Source: Chryseobacterium capnotolerans
Lineage (GTDB): Bacteria > Bacteroidota > Bacteroidia > Flavobacteriales > Weeksellaceae
Assembly (NCBI RefSeq): GCF_021278965.1
Contig: NZ_CP065589.1
Location: forward strand, 811,001-875,000
Reading direction: 5' to 3'
Length of the DNA stretch: 64,000 nucleotides
This document shows positions 17,677 to 25,228 of the stretch, one piece after another (position 1 is the stretch's first letter; each line of letters begins with the position of its first letter). Both the position numbers and the translations under genes were made by a program. Below the pieces are notes generated by a model. It saw nothing but the letters and a program-made list of their open reading frames with translations. It was not told where the DNA came from and searched no databases.

Positions 17677-18465
17677 CTAATTCTTCACCGACTTTTGATA
17701 GTCTTTGGGAGAAAGGGAAGTATGTTTTTTAAAGAAATTTGAAAAATAAAAAGGATCATTGAAGCCAAGCTGGTAGGCAATTTCCTTCACACTCAACTTC
17801 TCATAAAGTAACAATCTTTTGGCTTCGGAAATGGTAAGACTGTAGATGACGTTTTGAGCCGTTTTATTGGTGTGCAGTTTAGAAACCTTATTCAGTTTAG
17901 CTTCAGTGGTTGCCAAAGCATCAGCATGATAGGATACGGGATAGTTATTTGAAAAATGATTTCGGACACTTTCCAAAAACTTTAAAAACAGAGCATCCGG
18001 TTTCCAGATTTCATCACCGTTGGCAATTTTACTGCGATTGATTTCCACTAAAAGTAATTCTACCAGAGAATGGGTGGAAATCAGATACTGATAAGGTTTT
18101 TCCTGAATCTCTTTTTCAATAAGGTTAAGGGTTTCTGTAAAAAATACAGGATGCTGAACGGTAATCATTTCATTCATTCCAAAGTGACAAAATAATCCGT
18201 TGTGAAAAATCAGCTCAATATCACTGTCGCTTTTACAGAAAAAGTCAAGAGTGAATTCAAGGGCAGTGAGTTCCCCGTCTACAGAGATCAGCTGATGAAA
18301 CTGTCCGGAAGTAATGGTCACTGCTTGGTCCCTTTTGAGTATGAAAATATTTTCGTCAATCAGAATTTCAGCAGTTCCGGTATTGCACCAGAACAAAGTA
18401 TATTTTATCACCCGTCTTGGTGCTGAGTGCCCTTCCTGATGAGAATATTTTTTTACTTCAATCAT
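17677..18465 (-). CDS. AraC family transcriptional regulator
   Basis: 262 aa. The N-terminal half is a cupin-like effector domain (TLFWCNTGTAEILIDENIFILKRDQAVTI). The C-terminal AraC domain has both helix-turn-helix units: HADALATTEAKLNKVSKLHTN and LSVKEIAYQLGFNDPFYFSNFFKKHTSLSPKDY. The LFWCNTG start is common in Bacteroidota regulators that sense unknown ligands. Targets are not evident; the exported thioredoxin gene is divergent, starting 124 bases away, and DoxX/cupin lie downstream. Confidence 0.9.
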   Translation of the reverse strand: MIEVKKYSHQEGHSAPRRVIKYTLFWCNTGTAEILIDENIFILKRDQAVTITSGQFHQLISVDGELTALEFTLDFFCKSDSDIELIFHNGLFCHFGMNEMITVQHPVFFTETLNLIEKEIQEKPYQYLISTHSLVELLLVEINRSKIANGDEIWKPDALFLKFLESVRNHFSNNYPVSYHADALATTEAKLNKVSKLHTNKTAQNVIYSLTISEAKRLLLYEKLSVKEIAYQLGFNDPFYFSNFFKKHTSLSPKDYQKSVKN

Positions 18466-18589
18466 TTTGTATATTCACTGAAACGAAATTACAAAAAATG
18501 CCAATGTAAAATAAAGATTTTATGGGACGGATTTAAGGAAGCCAACAAGAGAAAAATTCCTACATTCGTATGGCATAAAATAAAATTCA

Positions 18590-19102
18590 ATGAAATATTC
18601 AAAAATTATTGTGATCGTTTCCCTATTGCTGTTTCAGCTGGGTGCAGCACAGGAAAAGGCTGATGTGGTATTAAATAAAGCATTGGTTGAAGCTAAAGCA
18701 GGTAAGAAAAATGTTTTATTAGTGTTTCATGCTTCATGGTGCAAATGGTGTAAGATGATGGAAAAAAATATGAATCTTCCAGAGACACAGTCTATTTTTG
18801 GGGACAGGTTTGTCACTGCTTATGTGGATGTTCAGGAGAGAGGTGATAAAAAATCTCTTGAAAATCCTGGCGGGCAGGAAGTGATGAATAAATACAAAGG
18901 AGAAAATGCAGGGCTTCCGTTTTGGCTGATCTTAAATCCGAAAGGAGAGGTGCTTGCAGATTCATTCAATGCCAAAGGAGAAAATTTGGGATCGCCTTCC
19001 ACTCCGGAAGAAGTAGCCACTTTTATAGCCAAGCTTGAGAAAAGTTCAAAACTGAAGAAAGAAGAGATTTTAAACATTGAAAAGGTGTTTACCAAGAAGT
19101 AA
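18590..19102 (+). CDS. Exported thioredoxin family protein
   Basis: 170 aa with a signal peptide cleaved near GAAQ (residues 19-22). The thioredoxin-fold active site is HASWCKWCKMMEK, with CxxC as CKWC, as in the thioredoxin_7/DUF255-like periplasmic group. A cis-Pro candidate occurs in AGLPFWLI. It probably reduces or isomerises disulfides in the periplasm. It is divergent to the AraC gene and ends at a strong bidirectional terminator. Confidence 0.87.
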   Translation: MKYSKIIVIVSLLLFQLGAAQEKADVVLNKALVEAKAGKKNVLLVFHASWCKWCKMMEKNMNLPETQSIFGDRFVTAYVDVQERGDKKSLENPGGQEVMNKYKGENAGLPFWLILNPKGEVLADSFNAKGENLGSPSTPEEVATFIAKLEKSSKLKKEEILNIEKVFTKK

Positions 19103-19125
19103 AAACTTCTAATGTACAGACCAAA

Positions 19126-19163
19126 TAAAAATTGCCTCAAATAACAGTATTTGAGGCAATTTT
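19126..19163. terminator. Bidirectional intrinsic terminator
   Basis: A perfect 17-bp stem (19126-19142 with 19147-19163) with loop ACAG; A-rich left arm and T-rich right arm allow it to work on both strands. It separates the thioredoxin gene (+) from the converging helical-protein operon (-). Confidence 0.9.
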
Positions 19164-19239
19164 TTATCTATTGAATCTTATTTTTATAATGATCTTTCCT
19201 TGTGAAATCATTATCTATTTTCTGTGTATTCTTTGGAAT

Positions 19240-19620
19240 TTATTTTCCGAAATAAATCTGATCCTGCTTCTGCTGCTCATTATAAATAATTTGAAAGCTT
19301 ACCGGCATATACTGATAAAGAAGTTTCCAATGGGCAATCTTAGCATGTTTTTTAAAGCTTTCAAAAGATCTTACGAAGATGTTTTCAATCATTGTTCTTA
19401 CATAGGAATTTCCATTTCTGTAAAGTCCATCCATCAGTTTGATATGATGGGCAATAATGTTGATCTTCGATTCTTTCAACAATCCTTTCAGATAATTGAC
19501 TGTTGCCTGCATAATTCCTGCAAAGTTGTCCTGGCCAGACAGCTGTATGATTTCATTACGAAGTCGCGGATAGAAAAATTTTAAGTATTCAACAGCTATT
19601 TTTTGATTAATAGTTTGCAT
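19240..19620 (-). CDS. Helical hypothetical protein (paralogue of 19901-20257)
   Basis: 126 aa from ATG 19620 (ATG 19632 also possible). Predicted all-helical and soluble. It shares a pattern with the product at 19901-20257: an opening helix with a (Y)L(K) segment, a middle segment LKESKINIIAHHIKLMDGLYRNGNSYVRTMIENIFVRSFESF versus LLFKSLQKIDKMYLHGDTLLKNAIENTFIYSLDNF. These suggest a small Bacteroidota family, possibly DUF7674, but I cannot confirm that name. Each copy is preceded by a small single-helix membrane protein gene, which suggests a functional pair. Confidence 0.62.
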   Translation of the reverse strand: MQTINQKIAVEYLKFFYPRLRNEIIQLSGQDNFAGIMQATVNYLKGLLKESKINIIAHHIKLMDGLYRNGNSYVRTMIENIFVRSFESFKKHAKIAHWKLLYQYMPVSFQIIYNEQQKQDQIYFGK

Positions 19621-19686
19621 TTGTACTTTCATCATAATTAAGAATTTTTCAAACACTTTTTATTGCAGCGAAATGTATACCAAAAT

Positions 19687-19818
19687 TTAAAGACATGCCG
19701 CAAAAATAAATACCCCTACAATCACAGCGATGTGAGTGAGTAATATCTCTGCATTGTGTCTGTTAGTCGTGTTTTTCCAGGTTTTCCAATCGGAAATTCT
19801 TCTGATTTTATTTTTCAT
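19687..19818 (-). CDS. Small single-pass membrane protein, 43 aa
   Basis: A short frame: basic, tryptophan-containing N-terminus (MKNKIRRISDWKTWKNTT), a polar linker, then one membrane helix (LLTHIAVIVGVFIFAACL) at the C-terminus. It sits 66 bases upstream of the helical-protein gene 19240-19620 and 82 bases downstream of 19901-20257. The same layout (basic region then one helix) recurs in the frame at 20269-20433. Recurrence supports a real gene. Function unknown. Confidence 0.48.
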   Translation of the reverse strand: MKNKIRRISDWKTWKNTTNRHNAEILLTHIAVIVGVFIFAACL

Positions 19819-19900
19819 AATCTATTGATTGTGAGTTATTTTTATTTTTGTTTAATTTAAACACTTTGTAATGAAACCTTTGAAAAATGTAATAAAAGTT

Positions 19901-20257
19901 TCATATACCATGACTGTAAATTTGTCTCGAATAGCTGTTTTTCAGGTCAGAAGAGATGTGACTGAAGATCATTTGGCGGTATTCCTTACTGCAAAACGTC
20001 GTAAAATTGTCCAGAGAGTAAATAAAAGTGTTCTCAATGGCATTTTTTAACAGCGTATCTCCATGAAGGTACATTTTGTCTATTTTTTGTAAACTTTTGA
20101 ACAGCAGATTACTGTCATTCTGGCGGATCGTATTTTTGATACGTTCCGTGAAAGTCCGGATCACACTGTATGAGTTGGGACTTTTCGTTTCATCCAATTC
20201 TGTTTCAAAGTCAGGGAATAGCTCATTGATTTCCTGTACAGCTTGTAAATAGTTCAT
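19901..20257 (-). CDS. Helical hypothetical protein (paralogue of 19240-19620)
   Basis: 118 aa soluble, helix-rich, starting MNYLQAVQEINELFPDFE. The central LLFKSLQKIDKMYLHGDTL and NAIENTFIYSLDNF segments match the neighbour at 19240-19620, so these arose by duplication. The gene follows a 54-codon membrane-protein frame by 11 bases. I do not recognise a characterised family; DUF7674 is a guess. A regulatory or immunity-like role with the small membrane protein is conceivable but not shown. Confidence 0.65.
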   Translation of the reverse strand: MNYLQAVQEINELFPDFETELDETKSPNSYSVIRTFTERIKNTIRQNDSNLLFKSLQKIDKMYLHGDTLLKNAIENTFIYSLDNFTTFCSKEYRQMIFSHISSDLKNSYSRQIYSHGI

Positions 20258-20268
20258 AGTATATATTG

Positions 20269-20433
20269 TTAAATGTGGTTTTGTTCCAACAGTTTAATGA
20301 AAGCTCCAAACATGAAAACGATTAAAAAAGCGATAAAAAGTAAATGATAAGGCTTCAACCATTTAGGCGTTTGAGGTCCTCTGCTTTTTAATCTTCTTAG
20401 TTTGTCTATTCTGTTCAATGTTTTCAAGTCCAT
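20269..20433 (-). CDS. Small single-pass membrane protein, 54 aa
   Basis: A short frame with a strongly basic N-terminal half (LNRIDKLRRLKSRGPQ), then a membrane helix (YHLLFIAFLIVFMFGAFI) and a short tail. It ends 11 bases before the helical-protein gene 19901-20257, so translational linkage is likely. The arrangement copies that of 19687-19818 with its downstream helical gene. Basic-region-plus-helix architecture suggests an N-in inner-membrane protein. Function unknown. Confidence 0.52.
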   Translation of the reverse strand: MDLKTLNRIDKLRRLKSRGPQTPKWLKPYHLLFIAFLIVFMFGAFIKLLEQNHI

Positions 20434-20896
20434 TTTTGTATGTTTTGATAATCATGATGCCAATGGTATACCTTTGAAAATGAATTTTGTTTAATTGTTT
20501 GAAAAACAATTGTTTGTGTGTTTGTTTTTGAGGTTTGAAAGATGAAAAAGCATTTCAAAATGATAAGGATTTTATCAAATTGGAAGAAGCAGGAATTTTT
20601 TTAAAGTATTAGCCGTTTATGATATCAACCACAAAAGTCACAAAAGAATTTAAACATTTAAGTTACCTTGAAGTGACAAACTTGATGCATAAGAAGTACA
20701 CTTTAGTTTTTTTAAATCTAAGATTTTCATCTTATTTGAACTTTTCAACAGGACTATTTTGAACTTCTTAAGTGAACTAAAGTGTTTTTGAAATAAAGTT
20801 TTTGTGACTTTTGACTTCGTAGAATTTTCGATTTGTGGTTTAAAGATTCAGTACAATCAAACCTGTTTTTCAGTTTCATGTGAAGAATAGAATGAA
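20434..20896. other. 463-base intergenic stretch, mostly a palindromic element
   Basis: No gene seen. Between 20632 and 20813 it holds a palindromic repeat-like element (listed separately). The rest carries the leader of the small membrane gene on one side and the -7 box of the nucleoid-associated gene on the other. Confidence 0.5.
20632..20813. repeat. 182-bp intergenic element with 14-bp terminal inverted repeats
   Basis: CAAAAGTCACAAAA (20632-20645) and its exact complement (20800-20813) are the ends. Inside is a second inverted pair, CACTTTAGTT (20699-20708) and AACTAAAGTG (20775-20784). Non-coding; resembles a MITE- or REP-like dispersed element. Confidence 0.65.
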
Positions 20897-20904
20897 TATC
20901 TTTG
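20897..20904 (+). promoter_or_regulatory. Bacteroidota -7 promoter box (TATCTTTG)
   Basis: TATCTTTG, 19 bases upstream of the ATG of the nucleoid-associated gene, matches TAnnTTTG. Confidence 0.55.
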
Positions 20905-20923
20905 CAGTCCAAATATTCAGAAG

Positions 20924-21937
20924 ATGTTTTCAAAAATAATAGTACACAGAGTCGGAAATAAGATCAACGGAGATTCTCTAACGCTTTCCCAGGAGGAATT
21001 GAAGCTGGAGGAAGGCATGGCAGAGATGCTTGAGGATTACTTTTTAGGATCATTCAAGTCAGAAGAAACTTTTCATTTTTACAGTGACACCTATTTGGTG
21101 AATAACCCGATTTATAGTGCTGTATCTGAAATTTTTGATGATAAGTCCAAATTTATCTGGGAATCTGAAAATATTGCAAAACACCTTTTTGAAGCGGCTG
21201 AAAACCCACGAGTTCAGAGTGGAGAGTTGTTTATCGTTCTTTTTGAAGATGAAAGTGACCGTCCAGATAAAGTAGATAAGATCGGGATCTTTAAAACGGA
21301 GAAAAGAGAATCATTCCTGAAAATTCATCCTACGGAAGAAACATTTGATATTGAAAAAGATCAGGGAATCGGTTTATCTAAAATTGATAAAGCAGCATTA
21401 ATCTACAATAATAATAAAGATACAGGTTATGTACTTTCTGTAGTTGACAACAACAAAAACGGAGATATGTACTACTGGTTTGAAGATTTCTTAAAAGTAA
21501 AACAGCGTGATGATGAGTATTTCCACACTCAGGAAGCATTGATGGTTTACAAAGATTATATCACAAAGCAGCTTCCTCAGGAATTTGAAGTTTCAAAAGC
21601 GGACCAGGCGGATTTCCTGAATAAATCAATCAATTTCTTCAAAGAAAAAGAAGAGTTCAAATTGGATGAATTTACCAATGAAGTATTAGGAGATGAGCAT
21701 GTGATTGAAAGTTTTGTGAACTTTAAAACCGATTATGAGCAGGATATGCAGGTGAATATTGCAGAAGAATTCCCGATCAATGAATCTGCTGTGAAAAAGA
21801 CTCAAAGACACTTTAAAAGTATCATCAAACTAGATAAAAACTTCCATATTTACATCCACGGAGACAGACAGAAACTGGAGATGGGAGAGGATGATAAAGG
21901 AAAATATTACAGATTGTATTTCGATAAAGAAGTATAA
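20924..21937 (+). CDS. Nucleoid-associated protein (NdpA/YejK family)
   Basis: 337 aa. The N-terminus KIIVHRVGNK and the acidic, evenly charged sequence through to YRLYFDKEV match the 37-kDa nucleoid-associated protein family (PF04245). Recognisable parts are SGELFIVLFED, GIFKTEKRESFLKI, the central IDKAALIYNNNKDTGYVLSVVDNN and HFKSIIKLDKNFHIYIHGDRQ. The family is found on bacterial nucleoids, but its role is not settled. Monocistronic, with its own -7 box, between a palindromic element and another repeat. Confidence 0.87.
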   Translation: MFSKIIVHRVGNKINGDSLTLSQEELKLEEGMAEMLEDYFLGSFKSEETFHFYSDTYLVNNPIYSAVSEIFDDKSKFIWESENIAKHLFEAAENPRVQSGELFIVLFEDESDRPDKVDKIGIFKTEKRESFLKIHPTEETFDIEKDQGIGLSKIDKAALIYNNNKDTGYVLSVVDNNKNGDMYYWFEDFLKVKQRDDEYFHTQEALMVYKDYITKQLPQEFEVSKADQADFLNKSINFFKEKEEFKLDEFTNEVLGDEHVIESFVNFKTDYEQDMQVNIAEEFPINESAVKKTQRHFKSIIKLDKNFHIYIHGDRQKLEMGEDDKGKYYRLYFDKEV

Positions 21938-21959
21938 TTAAGAAGAGTTTTAGAAAGTT

Positions 21960-22092
21960 GGAAGCTGGAAGTTATGAAGGTTATAAGAACAGGTTTCGTC
22001 TGTTATTATCCTTTTAAGGTAAAGGTAATGGCGTCGTTAACTATTTTTAATGAAAACTGAAAGTAACTTCCTGCTTCTTTCTTCCAGCTTCC
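21960..22092. repeat. 133-bp intergenic repeat, 12-bp terminal inverted repeats (copy 1)
   Basis: GGAAGCTGGAAG at 21960-21971 and its exact complement at 22081-22092. The segment 22053-22084 matches, in inverted orientation, 23133-23164 at 31 of 32 bases, so two copies in opposite orientation flank the gene 22156-23118. Confidence 0.72.
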
Positions 22093-22155
22093 AGCCTTTA
22101 TGTTTTTCATTAAAAATAATATCATAACTTTATTGCTGATTGCAAAACAGTAGTT

Positions 22156-23118
22156 ATGAAATTTATGCTCATTTTCTGGGGAGCTTTCCTTATTTTTTTC
22201 TGCGTACCCTTTCCGATATTCATTTATATGATGACTGAGGAAGTTACAATAGGACCGAGAAATTCATTAGCGGTGAGCTATGGATATCTTGGTTTTTCTT
22301 TGTTAATATGGGGATATATTCTCATATTCTTCATTAATACTCTTTTCATTAAAACCTTTAAACAGAAGAATACCATGCATTCCATTTTGAGAAACGGAAT
22401 TCCAAGAGAGGCAAAAATTATCCGCTATCAGCTTCTCAAATACTTTCCGAAAACCAATATGAATGCCATTCAGGTTGTGCTTTCATTTCCGAATCTTAGA
22501 AATACGATGATTGAGCATGAGATGATGTTTCATGATTCCAAACCTCAGGAAAAAAGATTTGATGTGGGAAACAGTGTAAAAGTGCTGTTGAATCCTAATG
22601 TGTCTCAGGAACCTTATTTTATTTTGAGTGATCAGAAAGTGGGATTCAATGCATCGGGAATGGTGCTAAGAGTTGTATTTATAGTATTGTTGATTGCTTA
22701 CGTGGTAGGATTATATTCTTATTTCTATATGCGGGAATCCTTTGATTTTGGATGGAGGTTTCTCACTTTCATGCACCCTATTATTTTCAGCGGAATCATG
22801 ACCCTCATTTATGTGTTGGTCTTTCAGTTGATTGTAGGAAAGTTTTTTAAGAATAATAAAGAAGAACGTATTTTGTTTGCCGGAAGAAATGCGGAAGCTC
22901 ATATTCTCAGTGTCAGTGAAACAGGTGTTACCATTAATGATCAGCCGCAAATTATGTTTCAGGTTAGCTTTAAAGATTTCAGAGGAAATGAACAAATTGC
23001 TATCTATAAGAAAATTGTAAGCCTTCTGAATCTTTCTTCTGTACCTAAGAAAGGAGCTCTAGAGATTATGTATGATGAAAATGATCCGAAGAAGATTATG
23101 ATTCCGAAGATATTTTAA
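22156..23118 (+). CDS. DUF3592-like membrane protein
   Basis: 320 aa with four hydrophobic segments (about residues 1-25, 36-58, 170-192 and 205-230) arranged as two pairs, each followed by a cytoplasmic or periplasmic beta domain. Each beta domain ends in a DUF3592-like line: VGNSVKVLLNPNVSQEPYFIL in the first and KKGALEIMYDENDPKKIMIPKIF in the second, indicating an internal duplication. Function unknown. Flanked by inverted copies of a dispersed repeat, but without any sign that it is mobile. Confidence 0.65.
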   Translation: MKFMLIFWGAFLIFFCVPFPIFIYMMTEEVTIGPRNSLAVSYGYLGFSLLIWGYILIFFINTLFIKTFKQKNTMHSILRNGIPREAKIIRYQLLKYFPKTNMNAIQVVLSFPNLRNTMIEHEMMFHDSKPQEKRFDVGNSVKVLLNPNVSQEPYFILSDQKVGFNASGMVLRVVFIVLLIAYVVGLYSYFYMRESFDFGWRFLTFMHPIIFSGIMTLIYVLVFQLIVGKFFKNNKEERILFAGRNAEAHILSVSETGVTINDQPQIMFQVSFKDFRGNEQIAIYKKIVSLLNLSSVPKKGALEIMYDENDPKKIMIPKIF

Positions 23119-23120
23119 AA

Positions 23121-23275
23121 GGTAGGAAGCACGAAGAAAGAAGCTGGAAGTTACTTTCAGTTTTAATTACTAATAATCAACCACATCATTAATTTTATCT
23201 CGAATAGGGTAAAACAAACGAATAACTGTTTTTGTGGTCTTTATAACTTTCATCTTCCAGCCCCCATCTTCCAAT
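23121..23275. repeat. Intergenic repeat, inverted copy 2 of the 21960-22092 element
   Basis: Holds the 32-base segment 23133-23164 shared (one mismatch, opposite orientation) with 22053-22084. Ends are degenerate GGAAG/CTTCC inverted repeats. Non-coding. Confidence 0.65.
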
Positions 23276-23309
23276 CTAACTTACTATCTTTATCCCCAAA
23301 GCGGATTCT

Positions 23310-24079
23310 ATGAAAACAAACATTATCGATTTATCAAAACCTATTCAGTATAACGCCGGAGATCCATGGTTTATGAGAGTGAAAATCAAACATAAACCTC
23401 ATAGAAAATCCCATTGGCTGATCCGTTTGGCATTGAATCTTCCTTTTAGGCTTTTTCCAAAAAACTGGACAGGTTGGGCAGATGATACGATTAAAAATAT
23501 GGGACTTCATGCCACCACTCATATTGATGCACCTTGGCATTACGGACCTGAGGTGGAAGGAAAACCGGCTAAAACAATTGATCAGATTCCTTTAGAGTGG
23601 TGTTACGGAGACGGTATTGTTATAGACTGCAGCCACAAAGAAGATTTTGTAGCCATCACCGTTGATGATCTGAAAAAGATCTTGATAAAAATGGAATTAC
23701 CATCCAGGAAGGAAATATTGTTTTAATCAGAACTGACAGGGATAAGTTGATGGGAACTCCTGACTTTGTAGAAAAAGGAACCGGAATGAGCCGTGAAGCA
23801 ACTGAGTGGTTGATTGATCAAGGCGTGAAAGTAATGGGAATTGATCAATGGGGCTGGGATTTACCTTTAAAATTTATGGCTAAAAAAGCAAAAGAATTGA
23901 ATGATCCTGAATACTTTTGGGAAGGCCACCGTGTGGGAATAGAAAAAGAATATCTGCATATAGAACAGCTAACCAATCTTCAGGCGCTGCCCCCTTCAGG
24001 TTTCAAAGTTTGCGTATTTCCGTTAAAGATCGTTGGCGGTTCTGCTGCTCCGGCAAGAGTAGTGGCCATGATGAATTAA
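23310..24079 (+). pseudogene. Cyclase family protein (kynurenine formamidase-like), frameshifted as sequenced
   Basis: The family signature HATTHIDAPWHYG (variant of HxGTHxDxPxH, metal binding) is at residues 68-80. The frame ends early at 23726, but coding sequence continues from KKDLDKNGITIQEGNIVLIRTD into the frame that ends at 24079 with ALPPSGFKVCVFPLKIVGGSAAPARVVAMM, a normal cyclase C-terminus. One additional A in the A5 run 23673-23677 restores a single protein of about 256 aa. Family members hydrolyse formamide or cyclic amide bonds with Mn or Zn; the substrate here is unknown. Likely intact in the organism. Confidence 0.78.
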
Positions 24080-24157
24080 TAAAAATTGATCAAGTGCAAA
24101 ATTTAGTTATTAGTACAAAATCTATACTTTTTATTGAACCAAAAGATCATTTTTAAT

Positions 24158-24320
24158 CGCAAAGAAATATGATTCAAGTGCTTTATTTTAGGAAGCTAAA
24201 AAGTGCAACTTTGTTGCTGAAGAAGCTTAGTGGATATGCATTTGCTTAGAATGAATCAATGAAATTTATTCCATCCTTTGCTCCCTTGAAAATAGGAGAT
24301 AATATACTAAAAACTTTGCG
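24158..24320. repeat. 163-bp intergenic repeat (CGCAAAG ends), second copy
   Basis: CGCAAAG at 24158-24164 and CTTTGCG ending at 24320, flanked by TTAA on both sides (left copy interrupted by one base). Shares end sequences and an inner CTCCCTT segment with the element at 17410-17572, although the rest has diverged. Confidence 0.55.
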
Positions 24321-24325
24321 TTAAA

Positions 24326-24445
24326 TTAAATTCCATAAATATCAGCAATACGATCACCCAGCTTTTGAGACTGATCCATAAAACTTTGTTTAAAAAAGAA
24401 AGAGCAAACCTGCATTTGCAGATTCACCCTTTCACAAAGTATCAT
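24326..24445 (-). CDS. Possible small protein, 39 aa
   Basis: Starts 17 bases after the end of sdhB on the same strand and reads MILCERVNLQMQVCSFFFKQ, ending DRIADIYGI. The start is close enough for translation from the sdh transcript. Composition is protein-like at the C-terminus, but there is no independent support and it abuts a dispersed repeat. Possibly a repeat-derived frame. Confidence 0.25.
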   Translation of the reverse strand: MILCERVNLQMQVCSFFFKQSFMDQSQKLGDRIADIYGI

Positions 24446-24461
24446 TTTTAGCGTTCTTCGT

Positions 24462-25216
24462 TTATTTATCCTTTTTATTGAAAAATAGAGCTCTGTTGTA
24501 TTCAAAATTCATTCTGGCAATATTCAGAACGGAAATTCCCTGCGGGCATTCCACTTCACAGGCTTCCGTATTGGAACAGTGCCCGAATAGTTCGGTATCC
24601 ATCTGAGAAACCATATCCAGTACACGTTTGCTTCTTTCTTCTTTACCCTGAGGGAGCAATGCCATATGAGAAATCTTGGCAGAAGTAAATAAAGCTGCAC
24701 TTCCGTTTTTACAAGTAGCCACACACGCGCCACATCCAATGCATGCTGCAGAATCAAAAGCTTCCTCAGCAGTCTGATGGGTTACCGGAATAGCTGTAGC
24801 ATCAGGAGCCTGGCCTGTATTCACAGATACAAAACCTCCTGAAGAAATAATCCTGTCAAAGGCAGAACGGTCTACCTTTAAATCTTTTTCACTGGAAATG
24901 CTCCTGCACGGAAAGGTTCTATCAGAATAGTTTCACCATCTTTAAAAGAACGCAGATGAAGCTGGCAGGTCGTTGTATTTTTTAAAGGACCATGAGCTAT
25001 ACCGTTAATCATCATTCCACATTGGCCGCAGATTCCTTCACGGCAGTCGTGATCGAATTCTACAGGCTCATCTCCTTCGGTAATCAGTTTCTCATTTAAT
25101 GTATCCAGCATTTCAAGGAAAGACATGTGAGAGTTCAGGTCTTTAAGGTCATAGCTGACCAGTTTTCCCTCACTTTTTCTGTCTTTCTGTCTCCATATCT
25201 TAAGGTGTAAATCCAT
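24462..25216 (-). pseudogene. sdhB: Succinate dehydrogenase/fumarate reductase iron-sulfur subunit, frameshifted as sequenced
   Basis: The first part (from 25216) has the plant-type [2Fe-2S] site [14 protein letters not shown] plus CQLHL; the second, in another frame to 24462, has CIGCGACVATC and CEVECPQGISVLNIARM for the [4Fe-4S] and [3Fe-4S] clusters. The break is at the T5 run 24885-24889 (an A run on the coding strand): one more base gives continuous [19 protein letters not shown], a normal SdhB linker, and a protein of about 251 aa. SdhB passes electrons from the flavoprotein to cytochrome b. Loss of the clusters' C-terminal half would inactivate the complex, so an error in the sequence is likelier than a true mutation. 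Confidence 0.9.
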
Positions 25217-25228
25217 AATTTTTGTTTT

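Noticed and set aside
19132..19584. 150-codon plus-strand frame opposite the helical-protein gene
   Set aside because: Antisense to a paralogue-supported gene and crosses a bidirectional terminator.
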